From: DASVUS01 sp036388675
GTDB lineage: Bacteria > Armatimonadota > Abditibacteriia > Abditibacteriales > Abditibacteriaceae
DNA: 64,000 nucleotides
NCBI GenBank assembly: GCA_036388675.1
Contig: DASVRI010000014.1
Coordinates: forward strand, 19,588-83,587
Direction: 5' to 3'
A model generated the notes under the pieces. The model was not told where the DNA came from. It did no database searches and saw nothing but the letters and a program-made list of their open reading frames with translations. The translations under genes and the position numbers were made by a program. Positions 8,988 to 18,696 of the stretch are shown one piece after another (the first letter of the stretch is position 1; each line of letters opens with the position of its first letter).

Positions 8988-11552
8988 TTAGCGTCGCACG
9001 ATGCGCGCCCCAAAAACACCGCCGGCGATGGCACCAGGTTTAGCCTGAAAGCGCACAGTCACTTTCGCCTTGCCAAGGGTGAGGTGTGTCGGAATAGGAT
9101 AGGTCTGATCAAAAAACTGGCCGGGCTGGTTATTCTCTAAGATTTGCTCGGCGATCTTGACGTCGTTCACCAGAATATCGAAGTGGCGTTTTGAAGTTCC
9201 CTGTGCGGCATCACTGCCCCAATACCTTACCGTCAGAGCGTTGGCGGTGTTCGGCACCGCGTTGAGATGGAAGGAGAAGAATCCGCCCTTGTCCGCATCG
9301 CGCCACCTGTTGCCGTTGAACTCGCCGGTGTGGGAGTTTTCTTCGTGTAACCCCTCAAGTTCCAAAGGCATACCGGCGACACGCGATGAGTCTCGCAGCG
9401 GCCTGGCTGTGACGATCTTGGGACCGAAGACTTTCATTTCGACTAACGCGACCGAAGCATTTTGCGGATTGGTAAAGATAACCCGCAATTTTGCGGTTTG
9501 CACAGGCGCAAAATTGATGGTCGTCTCGCCATTTTCTACGGGACGGGGCCAAGAGTTCTTTGGCGGCTTTGAAACGTCCGCCCAACCCCGGCTCGTCGAG
9601 TACTGGATTACGGCATCTGTCGGCACTTTGAACTGCGCACCATCACCGTAAAAATAGAGTCGCGCCGAACTGATGGTTTCAAGGTGGCCAAAATCAAGGC
9701 TGAACCAATCGCTCGTGTTTTGTGACCCTGCGTTTGTCCAATGATTTCGCACCTTTTCATAAAACCAGACACGCCCATCAGTAGCCTGATACAAATCTTT
9801 CGGGTTCCCATTGATGGAAGCAGCGGCAGTGGGAAAGTCGTTTCTGGTGAGATTGACAGCCAGGTTCGCCGGTGAAGGAGATTGAGCCGTGAGCGGCACT
9901 GTGATCTTATCAAGATTCACCGTTTTCCTACCTAAAGGCGAAGGTTGCACCACTTGCCGACCATTCACGTAAATCGACAAGCCGCTGCCTTTCTTGTAAT
10001 GCTTGCCATCTCGATCATAGAGAATGGTTATCAATCGGCCACGATAGAGCACGTTCTCCAGGCAAAAATAAGAGATTGCATTGGCTGCTTTGGGGCCAGT
10101 TGGAATGAGAGAATTCACTTCCAGAACATTGTCGGCTCGGGGGCGCAGTCCCACCAGGCCAGTGATAACCAGATCGTTGTAAGCAGAATGGTTGTAGTGG
10201 TGGCTTCGATGAAGACCAACGATGACGTTGCCGGTATCGGGATTGTAGTCCTCTTGCAAGTCGGGTTGGCCATTCAAGTAATGCTGTCGGGTGTACTGCT
10301 TAAGCAAACGCACGAAATCAACAACTCCAATAATGTCTTGCCTGGGATAATTGTTAAGCAGATTCGCCAGGCCGCCGAGCGCTAAAGTCGTCTGGAAGGG
10401 CCAACTGGGGCCATTCCACTGACACTCCGGTTTATTGATTCCATCTTCCATGACATAACGATACTGCTTCATGTAGTACTCGTAGGATGGCTCAACGGTG
10501 CGGAGTCCGTAAGGGCCGCCCAGTTTTTCGGGAGAAAGAACGTGTTGCCATGACGCTACATATTTGGGGTCCTGGTCGGGCAAGTTGAAATACCACGGCG
10601 TGTAGCCCGCGAGTTCGCGGCCACGAATGAAATCCCAGTAACGCACGAACTGGTTGTTCACTTTGTAGCGGTCGATAAAGTGCTGCAAGTTCTCGTTCCA
10701 GAGATTTTTCTGCACCAGATTGCGTAGAGCCGCAGCTTTGGCAGCGAACTCTTGTGCTGATTTGGTATCACCAACCATCACCGAGAGCTTGCTGATGGCC
10801 AGAGCATTAGCAAACATGAAGCTGTTAATGGAAGGACGGAACGCGTCGCCGCCGCGAAAGCCCTCCTTGCCGTGTGTGGCGTCAATCGAGGAAATGGTGT
10901 ATTCGGTGGCGTCCAGCAGCGGTTCGATGAAATACAATTGTTTAGCGGCATCGTAGTGGTCGTCCCACTGGCGATAGATGCGCTTCATTTCTTCGAGGTG
11001 CCTGGTGGCGAAAGCGCGGTTGCCGTTGACAAGATAGTGGTCGTAAGTGGCGTCGGCAATCGCCTCACTAAAGTGCCGGTCGTTGCCGCCATGATACATG
11101 AAGTCGATGTATTCGTTGATATAGCGGCTATCTTTGAGCCAGCGTCCTTCTTTGATGTGAAAACCTGTCGCGTCATTCAAGCTCTCGAAGGGTTTGAGCG
11201 ACCATGCCACATCATCCAGGAACTCGGTAACGATATAACCCCGCTCGCCCAAGTCTTTGAGGTGGGACTTATAAAGTTTCCAGCGATAATAGTAGATCTG
11301 CTCAATCTCAGGATCGGAACAGTCGAAGAAGGGGATGTTCTTTAAATACCACGGGGCATCGTTGCCGAAGTGTCGGGTCGCTAACGCAACTCGAGGCAAA
11401 ATACCGCTTCCAACTCGTTGGGCAGTCACCTTCGCCCCGGCGCTCACTTTCGGCCTGGCGGTCACGCCCGACTTGGCAGTCACCTTCGAAACGGCGATGA
11501 GAAGCAACCAGGTTGTAACACCTGCAACGAATAAGGAGCGGATCTTTCTCAT
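8988..11552 (-). CDS. Secreted MGH1-like (alpha/alpha)6 glycoside hydrolase with discoidin-like and DUF6805-like domains
   Basis: A large exported glycosidase of 854 residues. The ATG at 11552 is preferred over an upstream ATG (11633): it has AAAGG 4 bases in front and begins directly with a signal peptide. Residues of about 50-520 form an alpha/alpha-barrel of the MGH1/GH63 kind (FDCSDPEIEQIYYYRWKLY, EWNGPSWPFQ-type CQWNGPSWPF, YNHSAYNDLVI). A discoidin-like beta sandwich follows (TSDWFSLDFG, LRVIFTNPQNASVALVEMKVFG). The C-terminus (FNGNRWRDADKGGFFSFHL, TVRFQAKPGAIAGGVFGARIV) resembles the DUF6805 module often joined to GH127 enzymes. The substrate is unknown. The gene stands alone on the minus strand. 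Confidence 0.8.
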   Translation of the reverse strand: MRKIRSLFVAGVTTWLLLIAVSKVTAKSGVTARPKVSAGAKVTAQRVGSGILPRVALATRHFGNDAPWYLKNIPFFDCSDPEIEQIYYYRWKLYKSHLKDLGERGYIVTEFLDDVAWSLKPFESLNDATGFHIKEGRWLKDSRYINEYIDFMYHGGNDRHFSEAIADATYDHYLVNGNRAFATRHLEEMKRIYRQWDDHYDAAKQLYFIEPLLDATEYTISSIDATHGKEGFRGGDAFRPSINSFMFANALAISKLSVMVGDTKSAQEFAAKAAALRNLVQKNLWNENLQHFIDRYKVNNQFVRYWDFIRGRELAGYTPWYFNLPDQDPKYVASWQHVLSPEKLGGPYGLRTVEPSYEYYMKQYRYVMEDGINKPECQWNGPSWPFQTTLALGGLANLLNNYPRQDIIGVVDFVRLLKQYTRQHYLNGQPDLQEDYNPDTGNVIVGLHRSHHYNHSAYNDLVITGLVGLRPRADNVLEVNSLIPTGPKAANAISYFCLENVLYRGRLITILYDRDGKHYKKGSGLSIYVNGRQVVQPSPLGRKTVNLDKITVPLTAQSPSPANLAVNLTRNDFPTAAASINGNPKDLYQATDGRVWFYEKVRNHWTNAGSQNTSDWFSLDFGHLETISSARLYFYGDGAQFKVPTDAVIQYSTSRGWADVSKPPKNSWPRPVENGETTINFAPVQTAKLRVIFTNPQNASVALVEMKVFGPKIVTARPLRDSSRVAGMPLELEGLHEENSHTGEFNGNRWRDADKGGFFSFHLNAVPNTANALTVRYWGSDAAQGTSKRHFDILVNDVKIAEQILENNQPGQFFDQTYPIPTHLTLGKAKVTVRFQAKPGAIAGGVFGARIVRR

Positions 11553-11684
11553 CGAACCTTTTGTAGCTGGTGAATTACATGTGCTGTGAGCGGCACTGCC
11601 GGGGCTACTGGCCTTTAGCGGACTTTGTTTCATTAGAAAGTTGATGATGCGTAGGCGGTTCTAAGTCTTCGCCCTCTCATTACC

Positions 11685-11776
11685 AGCACTTACGCAGCAG
11701 GCTTGCAAATGCAGGGCAAGGTAGGGGGTGTAGCACACTACGCCCCCTACGAACACTGGCTTCCGCGTAAATCCTG
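11685..11776 (+). repeat. Palindromic intergenic repeat, family A, copy 2
   Basis: A 92-bp element with the family ends (GCACTTACGCAGCAGG and CCGCGTAAATCCTG). Its central stem pairs 11721-11733 with 11738-11750, keeping pairing through a G-T wobble where copy 1 has G-C. Conserved pairing in copies that differ in sequence suggests the folded form matters, or mattered. Confidence 0.85.
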
Positions 11777-12252
11777 ATTACTTCACAAGCCGGGCGATTC
11801 TTGTGCTTTTACTGCAAGCAGCAGAATTGATAATTCTGTATTTTACGAGGGAGCGGAGTCTACATCAAATATCGGCACAGGCCTCAGCCGCTTTCTGGCA
11901 GACGCTTCCTGGAACTGCTCGCCGGAGCCGCTCCACATCGCGTATCGACGGACGATGTGCGCGAATCAAAAGTGCCATTTCAAAGATTACAACTCAAGGG
12001 GATCGGTATTGAAGCAGATGACTGGTCGCTGAGCGGAGTGCAGAACGTCGCTTGCAATCACCGCACCTGGGTTTCTATTTCAGGAAAGAATGGCCGCGCC
12101 ACGACGGCCCGCTATCCGCACGCAAAGGCGCCGGCAGGAAAACGATGAGAATACACCAAACATTGATAGCGATTGATGCTGTCGAGAGTTGGAGTTTGCC
12201 GGCCAGTCCGCTTCAGAGTACTCAGAAACCTAGAGGCAGTTAAGGAAAGATC
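11777..12252. other. Intergenic region before the CE12 gene
   Basis: Open frames of 60-70 residues cross this stretch but none has a start signal or family resemblance. GAGTACTC occurs at 12216, 30 bases before the CE12 start. It may hold the promoter of the pectin operon, which I could not pick out. Confidence 0.4.
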
Positions 12253-13107
12253 ATGAGGCAATTCACATTTTACAGCTTAGCCGTTGCAACATTATTCATG
12301 CTCGCTGAATGTACGCTAAGCGGCGCCAATGCTCAAGTGGCGTTGGAGAAAACGCCACATACGCCGACACTGTTTCTCATCGGCGACTCAACCGTAAAAG
12401 TCGGCACTAAGGGCCAGATGGGTTGGGGTGAACAGATTGGAAAGTACTTTGATGGCACTAAAATCAAGGTCGATAATCGCGCGCGTGGCGGACGCAGTAG
12501 CCGTACGTTCTTCACCGAAGGCTTGTGGGAAGCCACTCTGAAGGAGATGAAGGCGGGTGATTTCGTCATGATGCAGTTCGGTCACAACGATGGTGGTGCA
12601 AATTACACCGGAGATCGTGGTCGTTCTTCGCTCAAAGGTAATGGCGACGAAACCAGAGCGATCACGCACGCTGATGGTAAGACCGAAACTGTACACTCTT
12701 ATGGTTGGTATCTGCGCCAGTATGTCGCGGACGCCAAAGCCAAAGGCGCCACGCCAATCGTGCTGTCGCCGATTCCGCGCAATCGTCGTGGGGAGAATGG
12801 CAAAGTGTTTCGCTCCGGCACCAACGATTATGGTCAATGGGCCAGAGAAGCGGCGCAGGCCGAGAAGGTCGCCTTCATCGATCTCAACGCGATTGTTGCC
12901 GATCAGTATGATGCGCTGGGCAAGGAAAAGGTCGATCCGCTTTTTGGCGGAGACTGGACGCATACCAATCCCGAAGGCGCCGACCTCAACGCGCGCGCTG
13001 TCATCGCCGGGTTGAAGGGTTTGGAAAATCACCCACTGTCAAGTTATCTTGCAACGAGTACTCAGGACATCGCAGCCGACGTTGCCGCGATGAACGCCAT
13101 TAAATGA
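12253..13107 (+). CDS. Secreted rhamnogalacturonan acetylesterase-like SGNH hydrolase, CE12
   Basis: An exported esterase of 284 residues that would remove acetyl groups from the rhamnogalacturonan I backbone. Residues 1-27 form a signal peptide. SGNH blocks are in order: FLIGDSTV (Ser about residue 46), RGGRSSRTF (Gly), MQFGHNDGG (Asn) and GGDWTHTNPEGA (Asp and His near 233-236). RBS-like AAGGAAAG lies just before the ATG. The stop overlaps the start of the next gene in ATGA (13104-13107), so the two are translationally coupled. Pairing with a rhamnosidase-like glycosidase and a galactanase supports action on pectin side chains. Confidence 0.9.
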   Translation: MRQFTFYSLAVATLFMLAECTLSGANAQVALEKTPHTPTLFLIGDSTVKVGTKGQMGWGEQIGKYFDGTKIKVDNRARGGRSSRTFFTEGLWEATLKEMKAGDFVMMQFGHNDGGANYTGDRGRSSLKGNGDETRAITHADGKTETVHSYGWYLRQYVADAKAKGATPIVLSPIPRNRRGENGKVFRSGTNDYGQWAREAAQAEKVAFIDLNAIVADQYDALGKEKVDPLFGGDWTHTNPEGADLNARAVIAGLKGLENHPLSSYLATSTQDIAADVAAMNAIK

Positions 13108-16103
13108 GCCAACCAACATCTGTGTCACCTCACATCGCATCATTCAATCGTGAAGAGTTCCAGGCGCCGGGTGCCGCCTCCCGCATCGCGCCGTTCTGGT
13201 TCTGGAACTGCGACATGAGCGAGGAACGTGTGCGCCATCAGGTGCGACAAATGGCCGAGGCCGGTTGCGGTGGTTTCTTCATTCACGCGCGCCAGGGGCT
13301 CACATTGCCTTATCTTTCAGACGACTGGTTTGCGCGCGTTCGATTGGCTGTGGAAACAGCGCACGAATGCGGCCTGCACGCGTGGCTTTATGACGAGTAT
13401 CCCTATCCCAGTGGCATTGCGGGCGGTTTACTGACCGCCAACAGGCCCGAACTGCGTGCCCGCATACTGCATCAAAGTATGCTGGATGCAACCGGCGAAG
13501 CACCCCTGCGCCACGAATTCGAATTGGGACGCGTTGTAAGCGCGCTGGCGTATCGAGTTGAAGAGAGCCATGTGGCGTGGGAAGAACCGATCGACGTGCG
13601 AAACTACTTCGGCGTAGTGTTGACGCGCGAGCAGTTCTGGCATTGGCCAATGGGTCACATTCCTTACAACGAAAAGCGCTTCATGTCCGACAAAGGGCGT
13701 CTGGTTTTGCAGTGGACGCCTCCTGCCGGAGAATGGCGCGTGCATGTTGGAATCGAGCGCGAGCAACATGGTTTCAAATACTTCGACTGTTTCTTCGACC
13801 CACTGCATCCTGCCGCAGCTCCGGAATTCCTGCGTCTGACTCATGAACCTTACAGGCAGCATCTGTCCGAGTATTTTGGTTCTTCTATCCCCGGCATTTT
13901 TACAGATGAGATTGAGCCACCCGCCTGGTCGCCACACATAGAAGCAGAAATAGATTTGGATTTGACGCAGTTGCTGCCCGCTTTAAAGCATGATAATCAT
14001 CCCCGTGCGCAGGAAGTGCGGCGGCGTTTTCGCGAATGTGCTTTGCGCTTATTCGCTGAACGGTGGGAAACACCAGTTGCCCAATGGTGCGCACAAAACA
14101 ATCTCCTCTGGGTGGCGGAAAAGCCCACTTATCGGCCAATGCAGTTTCATAACGTAGCGCAGCCCGCAACGGATGCCGGGCACCGCCGAGCAGACTTGCC
14201 GCCGGAACGGTTGACCGCCGAACTGCGCGCCAATCACCGTGCGGCGATGGCGGCGGCTGAACAATCGGGAAGCGAAGAAGTGCGCTGCGAATGCTTTCAC
14301 AGCCTGGGCTGGGGCGCTACGCTGCAAGACTTAAAATGGTCGATCGATTGGCTCTGCGCGCAAGGAGTTAATCGCTTTACGCCGCACGCGTTTTATGCGA
14401 CTTCGGCGGGCTTAACCAAGCACGACGCGGCGCCATCGTTCTTCGCTGAGAATCCGTATTGGAAGCACTTTCACTTGCTGGCCGATTACACCGCGCGACT
14501 CGGATTGGCGATGAGCGCAGGTCGCGAAGTCGCATCTATCGCACTGCTTCATCCAACGGCATCCCTGTGGAGCGGTGGTGAGGAAAGTTCTGAAGTTCGC
14601 GAAGAGTTTGAATGGCTGATGAACGAATTGATGGCGCAGCATCATGGTTTTCATCCCATTGATACGCTGGCTTTTCGCAATGCAACTGCCGAGAATGGTG
14701 CGCTAAAAGTCGGTCGTGCTCGGTACCGAGTACTCTGTGTGCCACCATTAAGTGTGGTTGATGATGAGACTGCCCAGGCTGTTGGCGCTGCACTCAAGGC
14801 CGGAGTGCACGTATTGATCGCCGAGCCTCTACCGACAGCTCAATACTCTGAAAAGGGCATGGAGATGTTGGCATTGCCCGGCTTGAAGAAAATTGGCGCG
14901 CGTGCCGATTGGCGTGGCCCCCTGGATGTGGTGCGAGTACTCTCCGTTACCAATGAGCAGGCACAAGAATTTACCGATGTGTGGTCGCTATGGCGTGAAT
15001 CCGGTGCACAGCAGATTTTGTTCTTGTGTAACACAAGCGCCGAACCCATAACGGCTCACATCCAAATCGCAATAGCGTGTGCATGGCAACAATGGTCGCT
15101 CGAAGATGGCTCCATTAGCGCGTATCCTGCACATGTTGATGGCAATCGTAGCGAGTTTGTCGTGGCGTTGCAGTCCTTTGGTTCAATGCTGCTGGTTGGC
15201 GATGCTGCGCCTTCTGCGCGTGATGAATCCGTTTCGGTTGACGTGCCGCATGCACTTTGCTTGCCCACGGATGGGTTGTGGGAAATTACACTTGATCGGC
15301 CCAATGCTTTACGCTTGAACCACTGGCGCATTGCGTGCGACGGCAGCGATTGGAGCATGCCGCAACGTGTCGATGCGCATCTCAGTGAAATTGAAGCGCT
15401 ACCCTTGAAGTACCTGGATCAAGTCGAACGGCGATGGGTGCAGGCGTGCGAGCGCCGGGAAGATAGACCCATCTGGTATCGCCGCTGGATTTCGTGTGAA
15501 GTGGTGCCTGAAGATCTAGCACTGCTCATCGAAAACGGCGCGATTGCAGGTGATTGGTCGTTGTGGATTAACGGCACTCGAATCGAACAGCAATCGTTTG
15601 CGCCCACCGAATACCACGGCCAAGATAAAATCTCCTGCACTGTGGCGCCTCTGTTCCAGTGCGGCGCGAACCTCGTTGCGCTGTGCGTTGAGAACGCACC
15701 GGAGATGGGCGGCCTGCGCACTCCACTGCATCTCATTGGCAGCTTTGGTTTGGGAGGAGAGAAACAGCGAACTGTGGTGTCGTTGCCGCGCACATCTCCA
15801 TTCAACGACCTGGTTGCGGCTGGGCTGCCACACTTTAGCGGCGAAGTAACATATCGCCGTGTGTTCCACGACTGGCCATCAGGTTTCCAAACACTGGAGT
15901 TGCCGCCTGGCTTTCAGGACATTGCGGAAGTAATACTTGATGAACAATCTTTAGGCGTGCGCGCGTGGTCACCGTATCAGTGGAAGCTGCCGGCATTGGC
16001 CGGCGCCCAGGTCGAGGTGCAAGTTGCTGTCACCAACACGCTGTTGCCATTCATGGAAGGCCAATGTTGGGATGCCGCTACACATGAGCCGCGTAACGTC
16101 TAG
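13104..16103 (+). CDS. Large cytoplasmic glycoside hydrolase, GH106/alpha-L-rhamnosidase-like
   Basis: A 999-residue protein without a signal peptide, coupled to CE12 by a 4-base overlap. The N-terminal part (IAPFWFWNCDMSEERVRHQV, GGFFIHARQGL, LYDEYPYPSG) matches a group of large (beta/alpha)8 hydrolases usually labelled alpha-L-rhamnosidase or GH106-like. The Glu in IFTDEIEPP and the ECFHSLGWGATLQDLKW segment are candidate catalytic regions. The last 250 residues (WYRRWISCEVV, WSLWINGTRIEQQSF, LVALCVENAP) form a GH2-like jelly-roll sugar-binding fold. It probably acts on oligosaccharides brought into the cell after CE12 and GH53 have worked outside. The family assignment is moderate and the sugar specificity is inferred from context only. 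Confidence 0.7.
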   Translation: MSQPTSVSPHIASFNREEFQAPGAASRIAPFWFWNCDMSEERVRHQVRQMAEAGCGGFFIHARQGLTLPYLSDDWFARVRLAVETAHECGLHAWLYDEYPYPSGIAGGLLTANRPELRARILHQSMLDATGEAPLRHEFELGRVVSALAYRVEESHVAWEEPIDVRNYFGVVLTREQFWHWPMGHIPYNEKRFMSDKGRLVLQWTPPAGEWRVHVGIEREQHGFKYFDCFFDPLHPAAAPEFLRLTHEPYRQHLSEYFGSSIPGIFTDEIEPPAWSPHIEAEIDLDLTQLLPALKHDNHPRAQEVRRRFRECALRLFAERWETPVAQWCAQNNLLWVAEKPTYRPMQFHNVAQPATDAGHRRADLPPERLTAELRANHRAAMAAAEQSGSEEVRCECFHSLGWGATLQDLKWSIDWLCAQGVNRFTPHAFYATSAGLTKHDAAPSFFAENPYWKHFHLLADYTARLGLAMSAGREVASIALLHPTASLWSGGEESSEVREEFEWLMNELMAQHHGFHPIDTLAFRNATAENGALKVGRARYRVLCVPPLSVVDDETAQAVGAALKAGVHVLIAEPLPTAQYSEKGMEMLALPGLKKIGARADWRGPLDVVRVLSVTNEQAQEFTDVWSLWRESGAQQILFLCNTSAEPITAHIQIAIACAWQQWSLEDGSISAYPAHVDGNRSEFVVALQSFGSMLLVGDAAPSARDESVSVDVPHALCLPTDGLWEITLDRPNALRLNHWRIACDGSDWSMPQRVDAHLSEIEALPLKYLDQVERRWVQACERREDRPIWYRRWISCEVVPEDLALLIENGAIAGDWSLWINGTRIEQQSFAPTEYHGQDKISCTVAPLFQCGANLVALCVENAPEMGGLRTPLHLIGSFGLGGEKQRTVVSLPRTSPFNDLVAAGLPHFSGEVTYRRVFHDWPSGFQTLELPPGFQDIAEVILDEQSLGVRAWSPYQWKLPALAGAQVEVQVAVTNTLLPFMEGQCWDAATHEPRNV

Positions 16104-16127
16104 CGTGCGCGATTGTTGAAATCCTTT

Positions 16128-16222
16128 GTGCGACTGGCGCTTTCGGGCGAAGGCAGCGATTCTGCGGCTACACGGGAAAGATAATTTCTGTGGCACGCGA
16201 AGCGGGATACGAGCCAAACCCG
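16128..16222 (+). pseudogene. Fossil of a LacI-family DNA-binding domain
   Basis: Two abutting frames together read VRLALSGEGSDSAATRE then KIISVAREAGYEPNP, the end of a LacI helix-turn-helix and hinge. The frames join if one A is added to the GAAA run at 16176-16179. The recognition helix before it and the sugar-binding domain after it are not present. It lies 229 bases before the GH53 gene. This fits a local regulator lost by deletion. Too short to encode a working protein. Confidence 0.6.
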
Positions 16223-16450
16223 CCGGCGCAGCACAAGAGAGGTCCAGGAGGTCTGGCGGCAGCGGCTCCAGCGCCGGCGTCTTCGCCACACCGTCTTCAC
16301 GCCACATCAAGAGAAGCGCGGTGTGCAGGTCCGATTTTGTCTCTCGGCAACAATCGAGTACTCGCACCCAGTTCAACAACCGTTGCAAGGTTTCTATTTG
16401 TCGCTAAGTTAGTAAGATTCTTTGTTCAATTGGCAAAAGGTTTGTTTCTT

Positions 16451-17608
16451 ATGACATCACTCTTTTCATCCTCGGCGTTTTGGTGCGATGTGCGCGTTCT
16501 TGTGGCCGGTCTCGGGGTGGCGGTGACCCTGTGCGGCCTGACTGGTGCGGCCTCCGCGCAGCCTCAAGAAGCAGCCTCTTCTGCAAACGCGATGATCGTC
16601 GGTGCCGATGTCTCGGTGCTGACTTCGGTTGAACAGGCCGGCGGTGTCTTCTCGCAGAACGGAAAGAAAGAAGACGTTCTTCAATTGCTGAAGCGCAACG
16701 GTTTCAATTATGCCCGGCTGCGTGTTTTTCACACACCCAGCGGGAAAGGCTCCTTGGTCTGCGACATGAACTACGTGCTGCCTCTGGCTCGGCGCATCAA
16801 GGACGCCGGGCTGAAGCTGCTCATTGATTTTCACTATTCCGATACATGGGCTGATCCGGGTAAACAATTCAAGCCCGCCGCCTGGGAGAAACTCAATTTT
16901 GAGCAGCTCCAGGGCGCTGTGTTCGAGTACACGCGTGACGCGGTCGCACAGCTTAAGCGAGCAGGCGCCGCGCCCGACATGATTCAAATCGGGAATGAGA
17001 TCAACACCGGAATGCTGTGGGAAGACGGACGCGCTAATAAGGATGATGCCGGCTGGAAGCGCTTCGCACAGCTCGTTAAAGCCGGCAGGGACGGAGCGCG
17101 CGCCGCCCTGGGCAGTGATTCAAAAGTTCTTTTCATGCACCACGTAGCTGAACCGAAACATATCATCTGGCATTTTGATAACCTGCTCAAGCACGATAGT
17201 GGCTTTGACGTGATCGGGGTTTCTTACTACCCGTTCTGGCACGGAGACTTAAACGAGTTCAAGCAGCACATGAACGCTATTGCGGCGAAATACAACAAGC
17301 CCATCATCATCGCGGAAACGGCTTATGCCTGGACGGATCAATACTTCGACGAGTATCCCGATGTCTATCATGGCAAGCCCGCACCGGGAATGCCCGCTTA
17401 TGACAAGGTGGGGCAGGCGGAGTATTTCCGTCGCTTCATCGCCGCACTCCAGGCCATTCCCAACGGGCACGGCGCCGGGTTCTTTTACTGGGAGCCTGCC
17501 TGGCTGCCGTCTAAAAGCTTCGGATCGCCCGTAGACAACACAACGCTCTTCGACCAGAACGGAGCCGCCCTGCCTGCCCTTGAGGTCATCCACAAGGAAA
17601 CACGCTGA
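16451..17608 (+). CDS. Secreted arabinogalactan endo-beta-1,4-galactanase, GH53
   Basis: An exported galactanase of 385 residues cutting beta-1,4-galactan side chains of pectin. The ATG at 16451 follows AAAGG by 10 bases and starts a signal peptide ending near ASA-QP. Longer in-frame starts back to 16190 would add the LacI fossil region and are rejected. GH53 hallmarks: GADVSVL, FNYARLRVF, LLIDFHYSDTWADPGKQ, acid/base Glu in IQIGNEIN (about 181) and nucleophile Glu in IAETAYAW (about 287), GAGFFYWEPAWLP. It follows CE12 and the rhamnosidase-like gene in the same direction and completes a pectin side-chain set. Confidence 0.93.
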   Translation: MTSLFSSSAFWCDVRVLVAGLGVAVTLCGLTGAASAQPQEAASSANAMIVGADVSVLTSVEQAGGVFSQNGKKEDVLQLLKRNGFNYARLRVFHTPSGKGSLVCDMNYVLPLARRIKDAGLKLLIDFHYSDTWADPGKQFKPAAWEKLNFEQLQGAVFEYTRDAVAQLKRAGAAPDMIQIGNEINTGMLWEDGRANKDDAGWKRFAQLVKAGRDGARAALGSDSKVLFMHHVAEPKHIIWHFDNLLKHDSGFDVIGVSYYPFWHGDLNEFKQHMNAIAAKYNKPIIIAETAYAWTDQYFDEYPDVYHGKPAPGMPAYDKVGQAEYFRRFIAALQAIPNGHGAGFFYWEPAWLPSKSFGSPVDNTTLFDQNGAALPALEVIHKETR

Positions 17609-18696
17609 AGAACGCTTTGCACTTTCCCTATGCTCTTATCACCTCGAATAGTAGGCGCAACGCTGTGGTCGAGGATTACTTCTTTGAGCGCACAGATGGA
17701 GCAGGAGCGGCTTCTTCGGCACCGATGCAGTTGTTCATCTCTGCACGTTTCAGCACAACCGCCAATTGGTTGGAGCGCTTACAAAGCGCACAACGGGCAC
17801 ATGACCGGCTCGTTGACGCCCAGGCTCGTTGACGCCCAATAACACAAAACTTCAGCCGCAGTTGGGAAGCCGGCGCAATAAGCTCGCGATGTCATTCAAG
17901 GTTGGCGTCCGCGTGACACGCCCGCTCTACGTGCTTCCCCAGATTAAGAAAGTCAACTCCACCAATGGCAGCCTTGCCGAGTATGGCCACAGATGCCCGG
18001 GCCATGGCCGATAATGGCGATACCTCTCTGCGCGCAGACTGCAACACACTTCGGCAAATGGTGGCGCCGTCAAATCTGAGTGCTCGGGATGCTTCGCTTT
18101 GTATCAGCCTGAGCGAGACGGCCAGCGTGCTGCGCACCTGTCAGATGCTGTTTTGCACAGGCTCCAGCATCTCTTGTAACGAAGACTCTCCAGAAGCCCG
18201 CCGCGCAGAGTACTCAGGATATCAACACCAACACAACATGTGGTGAAATCAACAGCGTCCAGACTGCTCTTTTTGTAGTAGAGACTTTTGCTTTACGATG
18301 GCTGATGTGATGGTTCCGTTGGCCACTTTTCCGGTTACAATGAGAGCAACAGACTGGTGACGTATCTCAAGATACCCTTGCCGGCAAGCATTTCAAAGCA
18401 CATCCGACAAGCTGGGTGGGACGGCTGCCTTCTTGAACAATGCTGAAACGGCCATTGTCGGGATTAGGAAATGGAACGGAGCCGGGGAGGTGATGAGGCC
18501 TAAAAATTGTAGAGAAGTAATTCGTTAGTTGCTACAAAACAATGATGGATGAAGTGACGGACGTCTGAGGTTGTACGGGCGCCAGAGGTTACACAGGTGC
18601 CGGAGGTTGTAATGGGGGCATAGTTCAAGAGTGATGCCTGCCATTCACCAATTGTCCTTACTCAGTGGGGTTTGCCCTCTATCTTGTGAGACAACC
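17609..18696. other. Long non-coding stretch with small tandem duplications
   Basis: About 1.1 kb without a convincing gene. A perfect 16-bp tandem duplication (GGCTCGTTGACGCCCA) occupies 17807-17838. A degraded 18-bp repeat (GAGGTTGTACGGGCGCCA and variants) runs from about 18570 to 18612. GAGTACTC occurs at 18208. The open frames are short and of mixed composition, so this looks like decayed sequence. Confidence 0.55.
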
